A stretch of 64,000 bases of DNA from Trichobilharzia regenti. Lineage: Eukaryota > Platyhelminthes > Trematoda > Strigeidida > Schistosomatidae. Below the pieces are notes generated by a model, which searched no databases, was not told where the DNA came from, and worked only from the letters and a program-made list of their open reading frames with translations. A program made the translations under genes and the position numbers. Below, in pieces: positions 34,830-46,640 of the stretch; position 1 is the first letter of the stretch; each line of letters opens with the position of its first letter. The stretch covers positions 83,276,319 to 83,340,318 of the forward strand of contig OX235264.1 in NCBI GenBank assembly GCA_944472135.2. Direction: 5' to 3'.

Positions 34830-35797
34830 AGAATCATCTATTTGTGGTCTCCAGTGCTCGTCAAATGGTAGTCGAAGGGGGCATTTGCACAGCTTACAGT
34901 TTATTGAACGTTCATCTGACAATATTAATTGCCAAACAATCACTCCATATTATACATTGTACCCCAACAATACAGTTTCCGATAAAATTTTCACAAGCCT
35001 CTGATGGTTATTTATATTATAATATTCATGGATTTATAATTGTAGAGCCTGAGGAAGAATATATATATCTCAAACCATCGCTCACTCCAAATCATCTTGT
35101 TTTAGTAATTAACTTCCCTGGTATTTGCATCGATATTTTATTACTCACTCTTTTATGAGTAGAAGGTATCATCCCTCTTCTGGTTATTGAAGAAATATTA
35201 CAAACGAAGTTTTAACAAATGTCATGTGGATGTCAGCAAACATTCACTTATTTTGAATTTAGGTATTTAAGTATACTTATTAGCTAGAAAGATAAAACTG
35301 TAGAGTTTAGATAAACAAGACACTTATTTAAAATATAATGTGTGCATACCTTTGTTGTCTGCAGACGCATATCTTTTTAAAATGGCACCTGATAACTGAC
35401 ACAAAATCAATAAAACCAGTTTGTTCTGATATCAACACGTGTAACATGAATAAAACAGACAGTATAGAAGTTGTAAGTAATCATTAAGTTTTACCCATGT
35501 TATGCAACTACTAGATGACTATTCCTACAATCAGTGACTATACATTGATGTGAAGTGAATTACTCATTGATAAGAAAAGTTTTTCTCTCCCATATATTTT
35601 TTGTAGCTTAGGTTACGGTAGCTTATGAGAGATTTAACGAAAGGGGCAACTTTTCTTGAATTATTCAATGGCTGACATTATCATTACTCTGTGCTTGGAA
35701 ACACATTTCATGGAATTGTTTTCGATTACAGCGGTCAAATTCTTCATTTTCAAGTAGCGTAATATCAATTTTTATAATAAAACAATTAATTGGCAGC
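34830..35797. other. No recognised feature
   Basis: This is where gag of the Gypsy element would be expected on the minus strand, but no zinc knuckle or other gag signature was seen. Confidence 0.4.
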
Positions 35798-35805
35798 TTA
35801 TGGTT

Positions 35806-37088
35806 GGGAACAGGCTGGATTCAGGAGAAACAAGTCATGTATTGATCAAATCGCCACACTACGGATCATCATTGAACAAAGTTTGGAATGGCAGTCACCT
35901 CTCTATCCCAACTTCATCGAATTTGAAAAGGCCTTCACTAGACAGCGTCGATTGAGAGGTGATTTGGAAACTACTTCGCTACTACGGGGCCCCATCGACA
36001 ATAATACATCTCATCCAACAGTTATACGACAATTCTGCATGCCAAGTAATCCACAACGGGAAGCTTACGGAAGCCTTCGAGGTGAGGACGGGAGTGAGGC
36101 AAGCTGGCTGTCTACTATCGCCAATGATTTTACTGATTGCAGTGGATTGGATAACGAGACAGACAACGGGAAATGAGGAAACAGGCACAAAATGGACTCA
36201 CACAAAGACAAACTTGGAGGATCTGGACTTCGCCGATGATGATATATGTCTGATTTCCCACAAACTGGAAGATATGCAAGTGAAAAGCAACAAGTTGGCA
36301 GAAGAAGCATCAAAGATAGGACTTCCGTCAGGTGAACATAGAGAAAACAGAGGTAGGTGATGAAGATTCCTGGCCAACATCAACATCAGCAACAACAACA
36401 ACAGACAACAATCAGCCAGCATAAATGGGAGGAACCTGAAAGAAACAATCTCCTTTACCTACCCACCTACCTGGAAAGCATCGTTTCAACTACAGGCGGA
36501 CAGAACTGACGAGGATATCAGAGCCAGAATCGGAAAAATAAGGCATGCTTTCATTACTCTTAAGTGTGTGTGGAGGTCAACAGCACTCAGCATGAAAATG
36601 AAAATAAGATGAGGATTTTCAAGTTCAGCGTGAAGTCAATGCTACTTTATGGATCAGAGACTTGGTGAGTCATAAAGAGCACCTCAAACAAACTTCAGAT
36701 CTTCATCAACAGCTAGCTGTCTTCGCTCAATACTACTCAAGATCAGATGGCCGGCCAGAAAAGATCAGCAACAGGGATCTCTGAGAGGAAACCAATAGGA
36801 ACCGATTATGCAAAAATGATGCAGGAAGAAATGGAGATGGATTGGCTGGGCATACTATGAGGAAACCATCAAGTGACATCACTAGACAAGCCATAGCTCG
36901 AGTGGAACCCGAAAGGGAAGCAGCGAGTTGCTCGTCCAAGAGTGACTTGGAGGAAGTCATGCGAGGAGGAGATGAAAGCATGTGGTCAGACTTGGAGTGG
37001 AGTGAAAACGTTGGCCTAGAACCGAAGGCAATGGAAACGCGCGGTTGAAGCCCTATGTTCCTCTAGGAATTAAAGGAAATAATAACAA
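35806..37088 (+). mobile_element. RTE copy 6, 5'-truncated, with 8-bp TSD
   Basis: Begins within the RT at CAGGCTGGATTCAGGAG and runs to the terminus CCTCTAGGAATTAAAGGAAA, TAATAA. TTATGGTT at 35798-35805 and 37089-37096 abuts both ends and is a plausible target duplication. The RT has a 4-bp insertion in the motif A region (AAGGCCTTCACTAGACAGCG), RQAGC in motif B and FADDD at the catalytic box; it is not functional. Confidence 0.9.
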
Positions 37089-37096
37089 TTATGGTT

Positions 37097-37927
37097 TTAC
37101 GTGTTTTTTAAGGAGATGAAACAACACTATCTTCAGGAGTTAAAATGGTTTGTATATGGCATAATATTTAGTCAAATGATTAGTCGTCGCTTATTTCGTT
37201 TGGTTAAATAGTTTGTAGAAGGAGTGAATTGAAGACAATAAAATACTCTAAGGACTCTGTACAGCATATATATATATTACGCAGAATAGAGAAGCTACTT
37301 TATTTCGTTAATGTACCTCATTATGGTAAATTATACCCTTTGTAATAAAACTCTAATTCTCCTAGTATGCTGTTTTGTTTTCAGATGAAACGAAACCAAG
37401 GCTAACATTTGTTCACTAAATATTTTGAAGTATGCTTACAAGTGCAAACATGATAATTAGACAATCTATACAGTAAGAACTTACTTGTAAACTATTTAGT
37501 TGAAATTAAGTTGTCATATCTGAAAAAATCAGCACGGACAACAAAAAGCGTTTTGAATTTATAGGCATATCACAAATATTGGCGACGACAGAAACTGAGA
37601 ATAGCTTAGGACTGTACAGACACATCCTACCTAATCAATCGACGCCGAAAATGACCGGTGCTCAAGAGTTAGACAAGCATTTAAAAACTTATCCCGATCA
37701 ATCTGTAGTGCTATCTTTGAATGTAGGACTCGGGTTATTTATATGCATGTTTTATTTTAGAAAATCTTTTAACATTTAAGTTATCAGTCTCATTGTTGGT
37801 TAATAAATAAAAGCAAACGCTCTTATCTATAGCACATCTTTATAATCTATTCAACAAGAGGTGTGCTATTTTTTCGTTTTATTCTTTTAATATACCATCT
37901 TTCTAAAGTGATGTTCAAATGGGCTTT
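37097..37927. other. No recognised feature
   Basis: AT-rich DNA with a short TATATA run near 37266. No coding motif was seen. Confidence 0.4.
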
Positions 37928-37932
37928 GCCTC

Positions 37933-37940
37933 TAATAATA

Positions 37941-37989
<49 letters not shown>
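37933..37989. repeat. (TAA)n microsatellite, 3' tail of LINE-3
   Basis: About 18 TAA units with one TAG interruption, adjoining the LINE-3 3' end. It probably grew from the retrotransposon tail. Confidence 0.9.
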
Positions 37990-38459
37990 GGATTTACTTT
38001 ATTCCAAAAACAGTACTTGTGATACAGAATGGAATTTTCAGCATTAATCACAATACTGCATATGATTTCCTCAAATTATAAATAAAATTAATCACAGAAA
38101 ATTTCACACGTTTACAATAGAGGTAGTGTCAAAAACATGCAGCATATAAAATGGAAATAGCAATAATAATGATAACAGCTAGGGTAATAATAATAATACA
38201 AGTGAAAATTGCCGTTGGCTTGTGTCACACAGTATTGGCAATGTGGTATAGAAATCCTAGAATGTTTAAAAACATTGAATATAATGTTCTGTTTACATGA
38301 TGGTGATGGTGAGGGGAAAAACAAAGATTACAGCAGTCATGGAGATAAGTTGGTGTTTGCAATTATGAGAGTAAAACAAAGAAGTAACAGGACCATAAAT
38401 ATAATAGAAATAATAAAAGTAAAACTTGAAGGTATATACGGATGGATAGAGGAAATCGT

Positions 38460-38984
38460 TTATTTACTAGATGAAAAAAGGTTAGTTAATTCTTGCCTGA
38501 CACTATTTTCATCACATAAAATACGTGCCAAGTATGGTATCATAGAATTCTTATACTTAGACGTGCGAGCATACAGTTTTCTGAAGTTACTCCTTGTTCT
38601 ACCTGAGGAGATGCAAGGTGAAAGCTGAGGGTAAAGCGGATGCTCCAAGTCAGACAAAATCCCTTTAGCAAATTTATTGCATGAAGTCAAGTGCCTATCG
38701 ACAACAACGTTAACTATGTGGTCCACTGGGACACCACTCACCCTACTGACAGTCTTCAGTATTCTACGAATTGTGACATAGTCCTTTTTAAGCAAACCAG
38801 GAAAGAATAAGGGTGAACAATAAAGAAGAATAGGTAGGATGCAAGAGTTTATGAACTGTAAGAGGAGGAGTTGACCCGTGCCTTCTTGATACAACAAGCT
38901 ATTATTAGGACTTTTGTTTGAATACCTTGATTCACTTGTACACGCAAAAGGATGTTCAGTAGGCAAACTGATATAAATTTTCAA
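38460..38984 (-). CDS. LINE-3 reverse transcriptase C-terminus (partial)
   Basis: 174 codons without a stop: QFINSCILPILLYCSPLFFP, GLLKKDYVTIRRILKTVSRV, VDHIVNVVVDRHLTSCNKFA, HPLYPQLSPCISSGRTRSNF, PYLARILCDENSVRQELTNL. The pattern (a tyrosine-containing helix, then IRRxLKxxSxxxG, then a short arginine-rich end) is that of the post-RT tail of Jockey-superfamily non-LTR elements. The RT core is missing. The same C-terminus, more decayed, is at 21.3-21.6 kb and 59.65-59.76 kb. The clade is not assigned. Confidence 0.7.
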   Translation of the reverse strand: MKIYISLPTEHPFACTSESRYSNKSPNNSLLYQEGTGQLLLLQFINSCILPILLYCSPLFFPGLLKKDYVTIRRILKTVSRVSGVPVDHIVNVVVDRHLTSCNKFAKGILSDLEHPLYPQLSPCISSGRTRSNFRKLYARTSKYKNSMIPYLARILCDENSVRQELTNLFSSSK

Positions 38985-38990
38985 TCTCCA

Positions 38991-39734
38991 GAAATCGTTA
39001 AGTAGGTTGTAGGTGGAGGTTTATTTTAGTATACGGCCGTTAAAGTATTCATATAAGCTTAAGCACAGTGTAGAGTAACAAAAAAATTAACAAGGGATAA
39101 GAAATAAAATTATAATGCCTTCAGGCTCCTTAGATTTGAAGGACTTAAGAGATCAAAACAAGGTGGTAACTACAATTTCTCTGATGAACTTGACTATTGT
39201 ACGTTGTAACTACATCTCGATGACCTACAGATTGCATAAAAACTGAAAAGTATTACATTTAACTCACTTCATTCACTACAGCATTCGTCATATCAACTAT
39301 TTTTGACATTAAAAGCAGTTGGAAATGAAATTAAGGTGATATAATTGAAGTATCGAATAAAGCGGTGACCCTTTGACTAGATTAACATCTCATTATCCAT
39401 TACTAAATAACAGGAAGGAGTAACAGTGAGGTCTTTAATGTCAAAAAGTTGGGTAGGAATGTTTTTATGATAACACCCCTCTCAGGAAACAAAATTGACG
39501 CGGTGTTCACAATTACTGAAAAGGATCAAATGGTGAATGAATATCTCATGAAGTTTATAATAAAGTACGATGAACAGAAGACGTCATAAATGAAACTCTA
39601 AACTGTTGAAAGGAGCCGTCTGTTTTCTGTCTTGCATACATATAAGAAGAAGCACAACCAACGGTCGAGAAAAAAGAGGAGGGTGCAGTTTTCCAACTGC
39701 CAGATTGATTTCATATTGCTATAAAGACTAATAA
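38991..39734. other. No recognised feature
   Basis: Nothing recognisable. Confidence 0.4.
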
Positions 39735-39908
39735 ATTATAATTTTATTTCAATAGTTTACACACAATGATAAGTTTTGTTATTAAAGGTAATATTTCACG
39801 CAAAATTACTGTCCGTGTTCACACCAACTGTTGGAATTGTTTTGTTCAAAAAAAAACACATTTATGATTTGTACTCATATATATTGTTCATTATATATTT
39901 GCTCATTC
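39735..39908. repeat. Left inverted arm of PLE-E
   Basis: The reverse complement matches 41013-41176: CAATAGTTTACACACAATGA, AAGTTTTGTTATT, GTTCACACCA, CATTTATGATTTGTACTCA are shared, with several small indels. Confidence 0.85.
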
Positions 39909-40009
39909 ATGTTTTGTATTCAGAATTATATTCCAAGTTGTTGATAGTTGTACTGAAAAGTCACCCTTGTTACGTGTGTCCGGTGTGACCTTAATGAATA
40001 TAGATTCTG

Positions 40010-41012
40010 TTATAAGTCTCTCTTTCCATTTGTTCATGTTAGTTTTTAGAATACACACATTGTTCTAATCGATATTGTGGTTTTTGTCCCATGCATGTGC
40101 AGCTATCGATTTTTTCAAGATTCTTGTATGCTTGTGTTCCTGTTGGTTGACCTTTGGAATTTGGCGTTTATGTTCATTCACTCTTATTTTGAGTGATCTG
40201 GACGTTTGCCCCAGATATTTAGTCGGACAGTCAGCACAAGAAATAAATTTGTAAATCAGGTTGTTTTTATCCATCATTTTTATGGGATCTTTCAGTTGAT
40301 TTATTTTATTTTTGAATTAGATTTGTCGGTTAAAAGGTTGTTCGAATGCCGATATTTTTGAGGTTTCGTTGTATTGCCTCTGATGTACCATTTTTATATG
40401 GTATTGCGACTGTTTTTTTCTATTCTTCCATCTTGTTATTCTCCGGTTTTACCCTCTTTTTTATATTATCTTTTATAAATTTTTTAGGGTAGTTGTTTTC
40501 GAGTGGCATTTTGAATAGGACGTTTATTTCTTTACACTGGTCCTCTGGTGTTGTTGTAAGTCTACGTATTCTATCTGCAAAACCTTGTATTAATCCTCGT
40601 TTTACCGTGAGTGGATGAGCTGATTGATAATCAAGGAATCTTCGAAAGTGTGTGGTTTTTCTATGTATCGTCGTTTTTATGCTACCATCTGTCATTCTTT
40701 GTAGTTTGCAGTCTAACATAGGTAGTTCCCCAATTTCATTCTCTAATTACATAGTGAATTTTATTGAGTCGACGTGGCTGTTTATGTGTGAGAAAAGTTT
40801 CTCAGTATCGTATTTTTAATCACTATTACTAGTGTGTCGTCTATATATCTCCACCAACATTTTAGTGATGACCTGAATGGTTTAAGGTTATTCTCTTCCC
40901 AATAATCCATGAATATGTCAGCTATTATTGATGAGATAGACGACCCCATAGCTACTCCCTCATTCTGTTGGTATATTTTCCCTTCGGATGTGAAATATGT
41001 TGTTGTCAGACA
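40010..41012 (-). pseudogene. PLE-E: reverse transcriptase palm/thumb and GIY-YIG nuclease
   Basis: Minus strand, in order: motif B NEGVAMGSSISSIIADIFMD (near 40970-40910), WWRYIDDTLVIVI with the catalytic Asp pair (near 40860-40822), then an open stretch 40719-40420 with MLDCKLQRMTDGSIKTTIH, RKTTHFRRFLDYQSAHPLTV and KRGLIQGFADRIRR. After a gap comes IYKFISCADCPTKYLGQTSR, SLKIRVNEHKRQ and AAHAWDKNHNID (40277-40065). The GIY-YIG core reads IYK..KYLGQTSR. This is the most canonical Penelope arrangement in the window, but stops and frame changes interrupt it. The N-terminal part of the RT is missing. Confidence 0.85.
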
Positions 41013-41176
41013 GAATGAGCAGAAAAAATAATGAACTTTATATTTGAGTACAAATCATAAATGTATGAATGAAACAATTCCAACAGTGGTGTGAACACAT
41101 GTTCAGTAATTTTGCTCGAAATATTACCAATAACAAAACTTATCATTGTGTGTAAACTATTGAAATATAAATATAC
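41013..41176. repeat. Right inverted arm of PLE-E
   Basis: Partner of 39735-39908; the pair encloses the 1.0-kb PLE-E coding remnant. Confidence 0.85.
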
Positions 41177-42430
41177 TTTATTTGATCTAATCCACAGTGC
41201 TCAAACGTTTTACTGATATCAGTTATAAAGACTGCTTATTAATTCAGTCAAAGTTAGATAAGTATCCTTCTCATATCAAATCTAAATTTACTTATAAGTT
41301 TATATGCACTTACGACAGCAAGTACATAAGATGGACTGAGACAAGAGTGTCTACTAGATCTTTTAGCATACTGCCTAACGTATAGCTGAAAGCATTTACA
41401 AGTGTAGTCATCAGGCTTCTGGTCAAAATGAGATATACAATCCAGTTTAGCCAAACTCTAAAGATAATCAATATCCAGGGTTATTTTTGGAAGACCACTA
41501 CAATCAAACGATTACAATCTAGCCTCTTTATACAGGAAAGGCAGCTTTATTTTATTCTCACGTTGCTCAGGGAAACTATTTTTTTGTGTATTTCTGTTGC
41601 AACTTTAAATTTTAATACTTAAATTTTCTTTTTCTAAGCATTTCAGTTTTTGCATATTTGTTTATTTACGTAATAGTTTAATTTTACTGACCCTACCAAA
41701 TCCAAATCATTCCCTCTTCGCTTGACTATGGTTGCCTGGTTATTTCAGCATTAATTATCTTGTGTTCATTCTTCCTATGTCATTATCATGCTGAGAATTG
41801 TTGATTGAATGCTCCCCTAGTTAAAATAATTCTAGAGAATATTGTTTGTATACATTTATTTGCAATAATTCAGACGACTTTTAGATTGAACAGATTCCGT
41901 GAAATAAAACGAAACCCTACAAAGATTTTCAATCCCATTTTGTTAAAAGTTATCATATGAAACAGGTGAATGTTAGTTTTCTCTCAGTTCAAATGAAATA
42001 CAGACTAGCATAACACATATACGATGTATTCTACAAATTTTACCATAGACTTATCAATACATCGAAATATTGTGAAGTGCTACAATCACACTTCCACACC
42101 TTCATCCAGGCCACTAATAATAAAATCGAAATGCATAAAGTGTAATGTTTTAAAAGAAATTATTACTATCATACTGATACCATCATTTTATTTGTTGTAC
42201 TATACCATTAAAATCTACCAGCATAATGAATTTCTATCCGTACATAATTTACAAACAGTTAATTAGTCAATTGAATGTAATTAACCTCTCGGTTAATTAC
42301 ATTCAATTCCTGAAGGTGAGAATAACTATCATTTTCGAAAGTACATTGTAGATGTTAATTTGAGGAGAAGAAAGATTTCAATAACAAAACAGAGAATGAA
42401 TTAACCATACGTTTGAAGAAACGAAGGGAG
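41177..42430. other. No recognised gene; hairpin at 42269-42308
   Basis: AT-rich DNA before the PLE at 42.4 kb. A perfect 18-bp hairpin is the only strong structure. Confidence 0.4.
42269..42308. repeat. Perfect 18-bp hairpin, 4-base loop
   Basis: AATTGAATGTAATTAACC (42269-42286) pairs with 42291-42308 around the loop TCTC. It lies about 150 bp before the first legible PLE coding sequence. There is no T-run to suggest a terminator; its role is unknown. Confidence 0.9.
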
Positions 42431-43940
42431 GAGCAGATATTTTCTGAAAGTTTATATTGAAGAAATCAGACCAACGGGCACGTATACGCCAGGCTGTATG
42501 GCCTACCTAAATTGCATAAACCAGGGGTACCATTAAGACCAATACTTGATATGCAAAATTCGCCTTACCATGCTCTAGCTAGATGGTTAGTAAATTTTCT
42601 CAAACCTTTGCATGAGAAGATAGTGAAATATAGCGTCAAAGATGTATTTGACAAAATAAAAGATATTAACATCAAGGACAAAACCATGATATCTCTGAAC
42701 ATAACATAGAAACAGTTAATTACATAGGTGAACAAGTGGACAAGCTGTCGATAAACATTGGCATACATACTGAGATCCTAAAAGAACTGATATTAAGATG
42801 TATCTTGAATGTAAATTTCAAATTTAACTGCATGCTTTACAAATAAGTGGACGGGGTGGCGATGGGCTCCCCATTGAGTCCCATTCTGGCTGATTTCTTC
42901 CTAAGTAAGCTAGAAAATGGACCTCTGAACAACCTTATCAGTAAGCTCTCATTTTATTCCCGATATATGGATGATACTTTTATTCTTTGTGATAATGGTT
43001 CTGATAGGAGCACAATAATTACTGAATTCAATGAAGTACATTCCGCTATGAAATTCACATGCGAAGAGGAATCCCGAAACAGAATTACCTTCCTGGATGT
43101 CCTCCTTACAAGAAAACAAGATGGTAGGATAAAAACAAATTTGCATAGAAAAACCACTTGGACAGGACAATATACACATTTTCACAGCTTCGTTCCTATC
43201 AAGTACAAAAGAAATTTAGTGAAGACCCTCTGCCACAGAGTTAGAGCTATATGCTCAGAAGAAGTAATTGAAGATGAATTAAGCATTGTATATGATACTT
43301 TGATCGAAAATGACTATCCCGACAAATTTATCAAGAAACACATGACAAAGAAAACGAAAAAGGACTACTCACTATCTGTAAAAAAGAAGCCACTTTATAT
43401 ACGACTGCAATTCATGGGTGATATACCAAGCGAGATAGTTGCGAAGAAATTAAGAAAATCAGTTCAAAGAACCTTTACTGCTGGCGGACTACATGTATTA
43501 TTCTCTCCACAACGACCGATGGTGCTATCTCAACTGAAAGATGAAGGACCTAGACTAGCCACTTCAAATTGTATCTATCGATTCAACTGCACTTTTGGAG
43601 CCAGTTATATTGGCCGTTGCTCTAGGAAGTTGATTTTTCGTGCTCGCTTGAGAATATCTCCCATTATGGATGAGTAAAGGTGTAGTGAAAACCATTAACA
43701 GTTCAATAATGGACCATCTGGTGCAAACCGGCCACAAAGCCAGCCAGCGTGGAAGAATCCTTCTCTTTCATCTATTGGGTTCCTAATAAATTACCAAAAA
43801 CATCGAAGCACCACAGGCTCCAAACAGCAGAGGCTATTGCGATTCACGTCAAACAACCAGCACTCTGTGTCCAAAAGAAGCAAGTCCAGGCCCTACTTTT
43901 GCCCTGGCCTTCAGTAGAAACTATAAACTCATAAATTTGT
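42430..43940 (+). pseudogene. Best preserved PLE: reverse transcriptase plus GIY-YIG nuclease
   Basis: It starts with YGLPKLHKP-type text (42497-42525), PGVPLRPILDMQNSPYHALA and RWLVNFLKPLHEKI. At 42700 MISLNIT-stop replaces the usual MISLDVxSLF.NVPL, so motif A with its catalytic Asp is missing, apparently by a short deletion. An open frame of 276 codons (42847-43677) then holds motif B DGVAMGSPLSPILADFFL, motif C YSRYMDDTFI with both Asp, RITFLDVLLTRKQDGRI, LHRKTTWTGQYTH and RLQFMGDIPSEIVAKKL. The GIY-YIG core is CIYRFNCTFGASYIGRCSRK. A frame change near 43660 leads to SSIMDHLVQTGHKA and, in 43749-43934, AEAIAIHVKQPALCVQKK and LPWP, the usual C-terminal end. The 3' non-coding part carries a hammerhead-like motif. 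Confidence 0.88.
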
Positions 43941-44090
43941 AATATTATCCTTCCTAATTCTTCTGACATTCAGCTTATTTTATGTTGATGTTATTGAGCT
44001 GTAATCTATCAATATTATCGATTTGATGTTATTTAAACATTATTGTCGTTCATAACACTAGCTCATTCATTCACTATAATTTATGTATAA

Positions 44091-44141
44091 CTGTACAGCC
44101 TGATGATGAATTTATCGAAAAGAGTACTCTTTGTTCAGTAT
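44091..44141 (+). ncRNA. Hammerhead-like motif with canonical core strands
   Basis: About 155 bp after the PLE coding end: CTGTACAGC, CTGATGA, TGAATTTATC, GAAA, AGAGTACTCTT, TGTTCAG. Both conserved core strands CUGAUGA and GAAA are present in the right order and helix III (AAGAG/CTCTT) is perfect. Helix I is weakened (CAGC against GTTC) and helix II is short or mispaired. Hammerheads have been reported in the terminal repeats of Penelope-like elements; activity is not predicted for this copy. Confidence 0.55.
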
Positions 44142-44149
44142 CCATTCTT

Positions 44150-46200
44150 TTGAAAATTTTAATAGGCATTTTTAATCAGTTAATTTTATTGTCTATTTAA
44201 ATATATATATATATTTACATACAATTCACATTAATAGGGTGTAGACGGTTATGCGACATCAAAGACGATTAAATTGACATTTCATTTAACTGTCTTGACT
44301 GTTATGAATCAACGTCATGGATGCTGAACAACACAATATAAGACTATAATGTTAGCTTAGTGTGCGCTCGATAACCTTTATATTATTATACGCTCTGTTC
44401 GCGTTAATGACTAGAGCCAAGTCATGAGAATCACTTGACAATATTGATCTGTCACTGGAGTGTATCCATAGTGATGTGTCTAGTACTAAGTGGTGCCTGT
44501 TTGCACTGTGGTCAGTTCTCCAGGAGAGTGGCCAACATACTATATTGCTTGGATTAATTTTAGATGACTGGATACAACCGGTAGGAAACTGTGAACGCAT
44601 GTTTCGCACCTCAGGGAACACGAATTGACCCATGTTGCATTCTGAAACCCCTCGGGTCCACAACTGACCTTCTGTAGAACCAAAGTGGTTTCATGGATTT
44701 GTTAACGGCAAGTGAAACAATGCAAATCATAATCGGTAATTAATAAAATAAGAAGGAAAGAATTAAATATGAAGTTTGAAAAATGTGAGCCAAATTTACA
44801 TTCAGTAACGCAGACCTTGAAATCGGTGTTTTTTTTTATATTTCCGATTGCTTCTAAACAGTAAATCCAAAGATCACGTGACACTGGTCTAGGGATTCTT
44901 TATTGATCAGTTTCTACAATTTAACGTAAGAATAAAACAAGGAAACATCAATGTTACGTTGGTAAATTTGCTGATCTTTGTTTACCCTTGGTCTAAAAGA
45001 TTGAGATAAGCTTTCTTAGAACCATAAAACTTTATTGATTATAATGCCTTATATTCAGATTCTAAATTTAAATACTCCATTCTAAAGGTTAATTATTATT
45101 ATTGCTATGCATAATCTGGTTTGCACTTTATTGAACTTTGATGTTTAATCAAGTGGAAAGTGATAAATATTTATTGATTGATTCTTTAAATGCGAAGAAT
45201 TTTATTACAGTCTCTAAAAAGTTTTATTTTCATCTGTTTAACTTTTTGTTTCTTTCCGTGATATTTTTTTAATGAAGCTAATCATAAAAAAACTGGTTTA
45301 AACAAACAAAAAATTGAAAATTCAACCTTATATTAGACTAAAACTACTAAATAACAGAAATTACTAATCTGGTTAATGATATCTCAGATATTGTGTGTTT
45401 GTTGTGTTTCAATATAGCTGAACATCTGTGTGGTTGTAGTGAATTTATGTTCTAGTTCACTCCTTGTTTGAGTGACATCTTTTATATCATTAATATGCAT
45501 TTCTAGAACAAGTTGTCAGCCGTATATTTTCAAAAACTAATTGATTAACGTATAACTTTTCTATAAATAAGCTGTCGAGTAGATATATAACGTATAAGGA
45601 TAAAACCTGGGCACTATGGTAGTGCATAACTTTATTATGCATAAGGTTTTATTTTGATAAAATCATTCAGTGTTAAACACTAATATTTACTGATGACCAT
45701 TTTTCGAGTACAAATTATTACTAATAATCAAATCAAGGTACTCATACAACTTCTTTGCTTCCTTTATACATTTGAGTAAAAATTGATTAGACGTTTGAAT
45801 AAAATCAATTTATGATAAATTACATTCGGAAATAGTATTCGTGTTATCAATAAAATACAATAAGATGGAAAATAAGATGCTTCCATAGTAAAATAAATAA
45901 GTAACTCGTTAGAATGTTAGAATGTGAATTGAATGCATTCTAACACTAATTTATTATCCTCCGATTTGACTGGTAATAAATAATATCTCCCACATCTCTG
46001 TTATTTGCATTGAGTCACTTCTATTGCATGTGTTGGATGTAGACTCGATGAACCAGGACTCAGTAATCAATCTCTCTCTCCCCCCACCTGCCTACCTATA
46101 TTACTTTTTAGAATTTTTACTCTGTCCCAAACACAGCATTATGTGGTTGTGTGTTAATGCATACAGTGTGATTATTGAGCTTTATTCTAAATTATTTATC
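44150..46200. other. No recognised gene
   Basis: A moderately G+C-richer part at about 44230-44680 is unassigned. No motif was seen in the remainder. Confidence 0.4.
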
Positions 46201-46640
46201 TTTGCAGGTGGGGTGAATCATTCTAACCTTAGCTAAATTCTTATGTCCTGATAATCTCAATACTCCTGATCTACTAGTTTGACCTATGTGGTTGACTTAA
46301 CTCACAGTCATTGTAAGGTATTTTGTAAATATTTTATTTCGTTTAATTGGGTCACCGGGTCCATTAACCTGCACAACTTGTCCTACCTGAGTGGTTTTGT
46401 AGGTTTGAATGCCAGTCTAATTCCTGCTTTATTGAGAATCCTACGCAGTGTCTCAGATGTCCTGTAGATGTCTTATATTCTTTCTTATTTATGTCATCAT
46501 TTTTAGTTTCATCATTATTGAAATGTTGCTTCTTACCTTTATGACATTTTTAATTAATTTTATAGGATAGTCATTTGACATTAACGCTTCTTCTGTATGT
46601 TTCATTTCATCATTTATGTTTTTTTGTTGTACTACTTAGT
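46200..46640 (-). pseudogene. PLE remnant with GIY-YIG core
   Basis: Minus strand near 46605-46550: EALMSNDYPIKLIKNVIKV, like the thumb end (NDYPDKFIKKHM) of other PLEs. Near 46310-46215: VNHIGQTSRSGVLRLSGHKN, matching the YIGQTSRSL..R..EHK core of the GIY-YIG nuclease. Between them the text is too decayed. The 114-codon open frame upstream (46954-46610) resembles nothing I recognise. Confidence 0.6.

Larger units (their letters stand above)
37928..38990 (-). mobile_element. LINE-3 copy, 3' half
   Basis: The minus strand ends with TCACAAGTACTGTTTTTGG, AATAAAGTAAATCC and a long (TTA)n tail, and carries an open C-terminal RT segment (38984-38460). A 3' end made of trinucleotide repeats is shared by all three copies. 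Confidence 0.82.

Noticed and set aside
37863..38081. A 72-codon frame with an isoleucine run resembling a membrane protein
   Set aside because: The run is translation of the (TAA)n microsatellite in the other phase.
38460..38984. A 174-codon minus-strand frame as a host gene
   Set aside because: The C-terminal text is repeated at 21.3 and 59.7 kb together with the same 3' UTR, so it is the end of a LINE.
43749..43934. A 61-codon open frame as an independent small gene
   Set aside because: Its text (AEAIAIHVKQPALCVQKK) is the C-terminal end of the PLE nuclease in a shifted frame.
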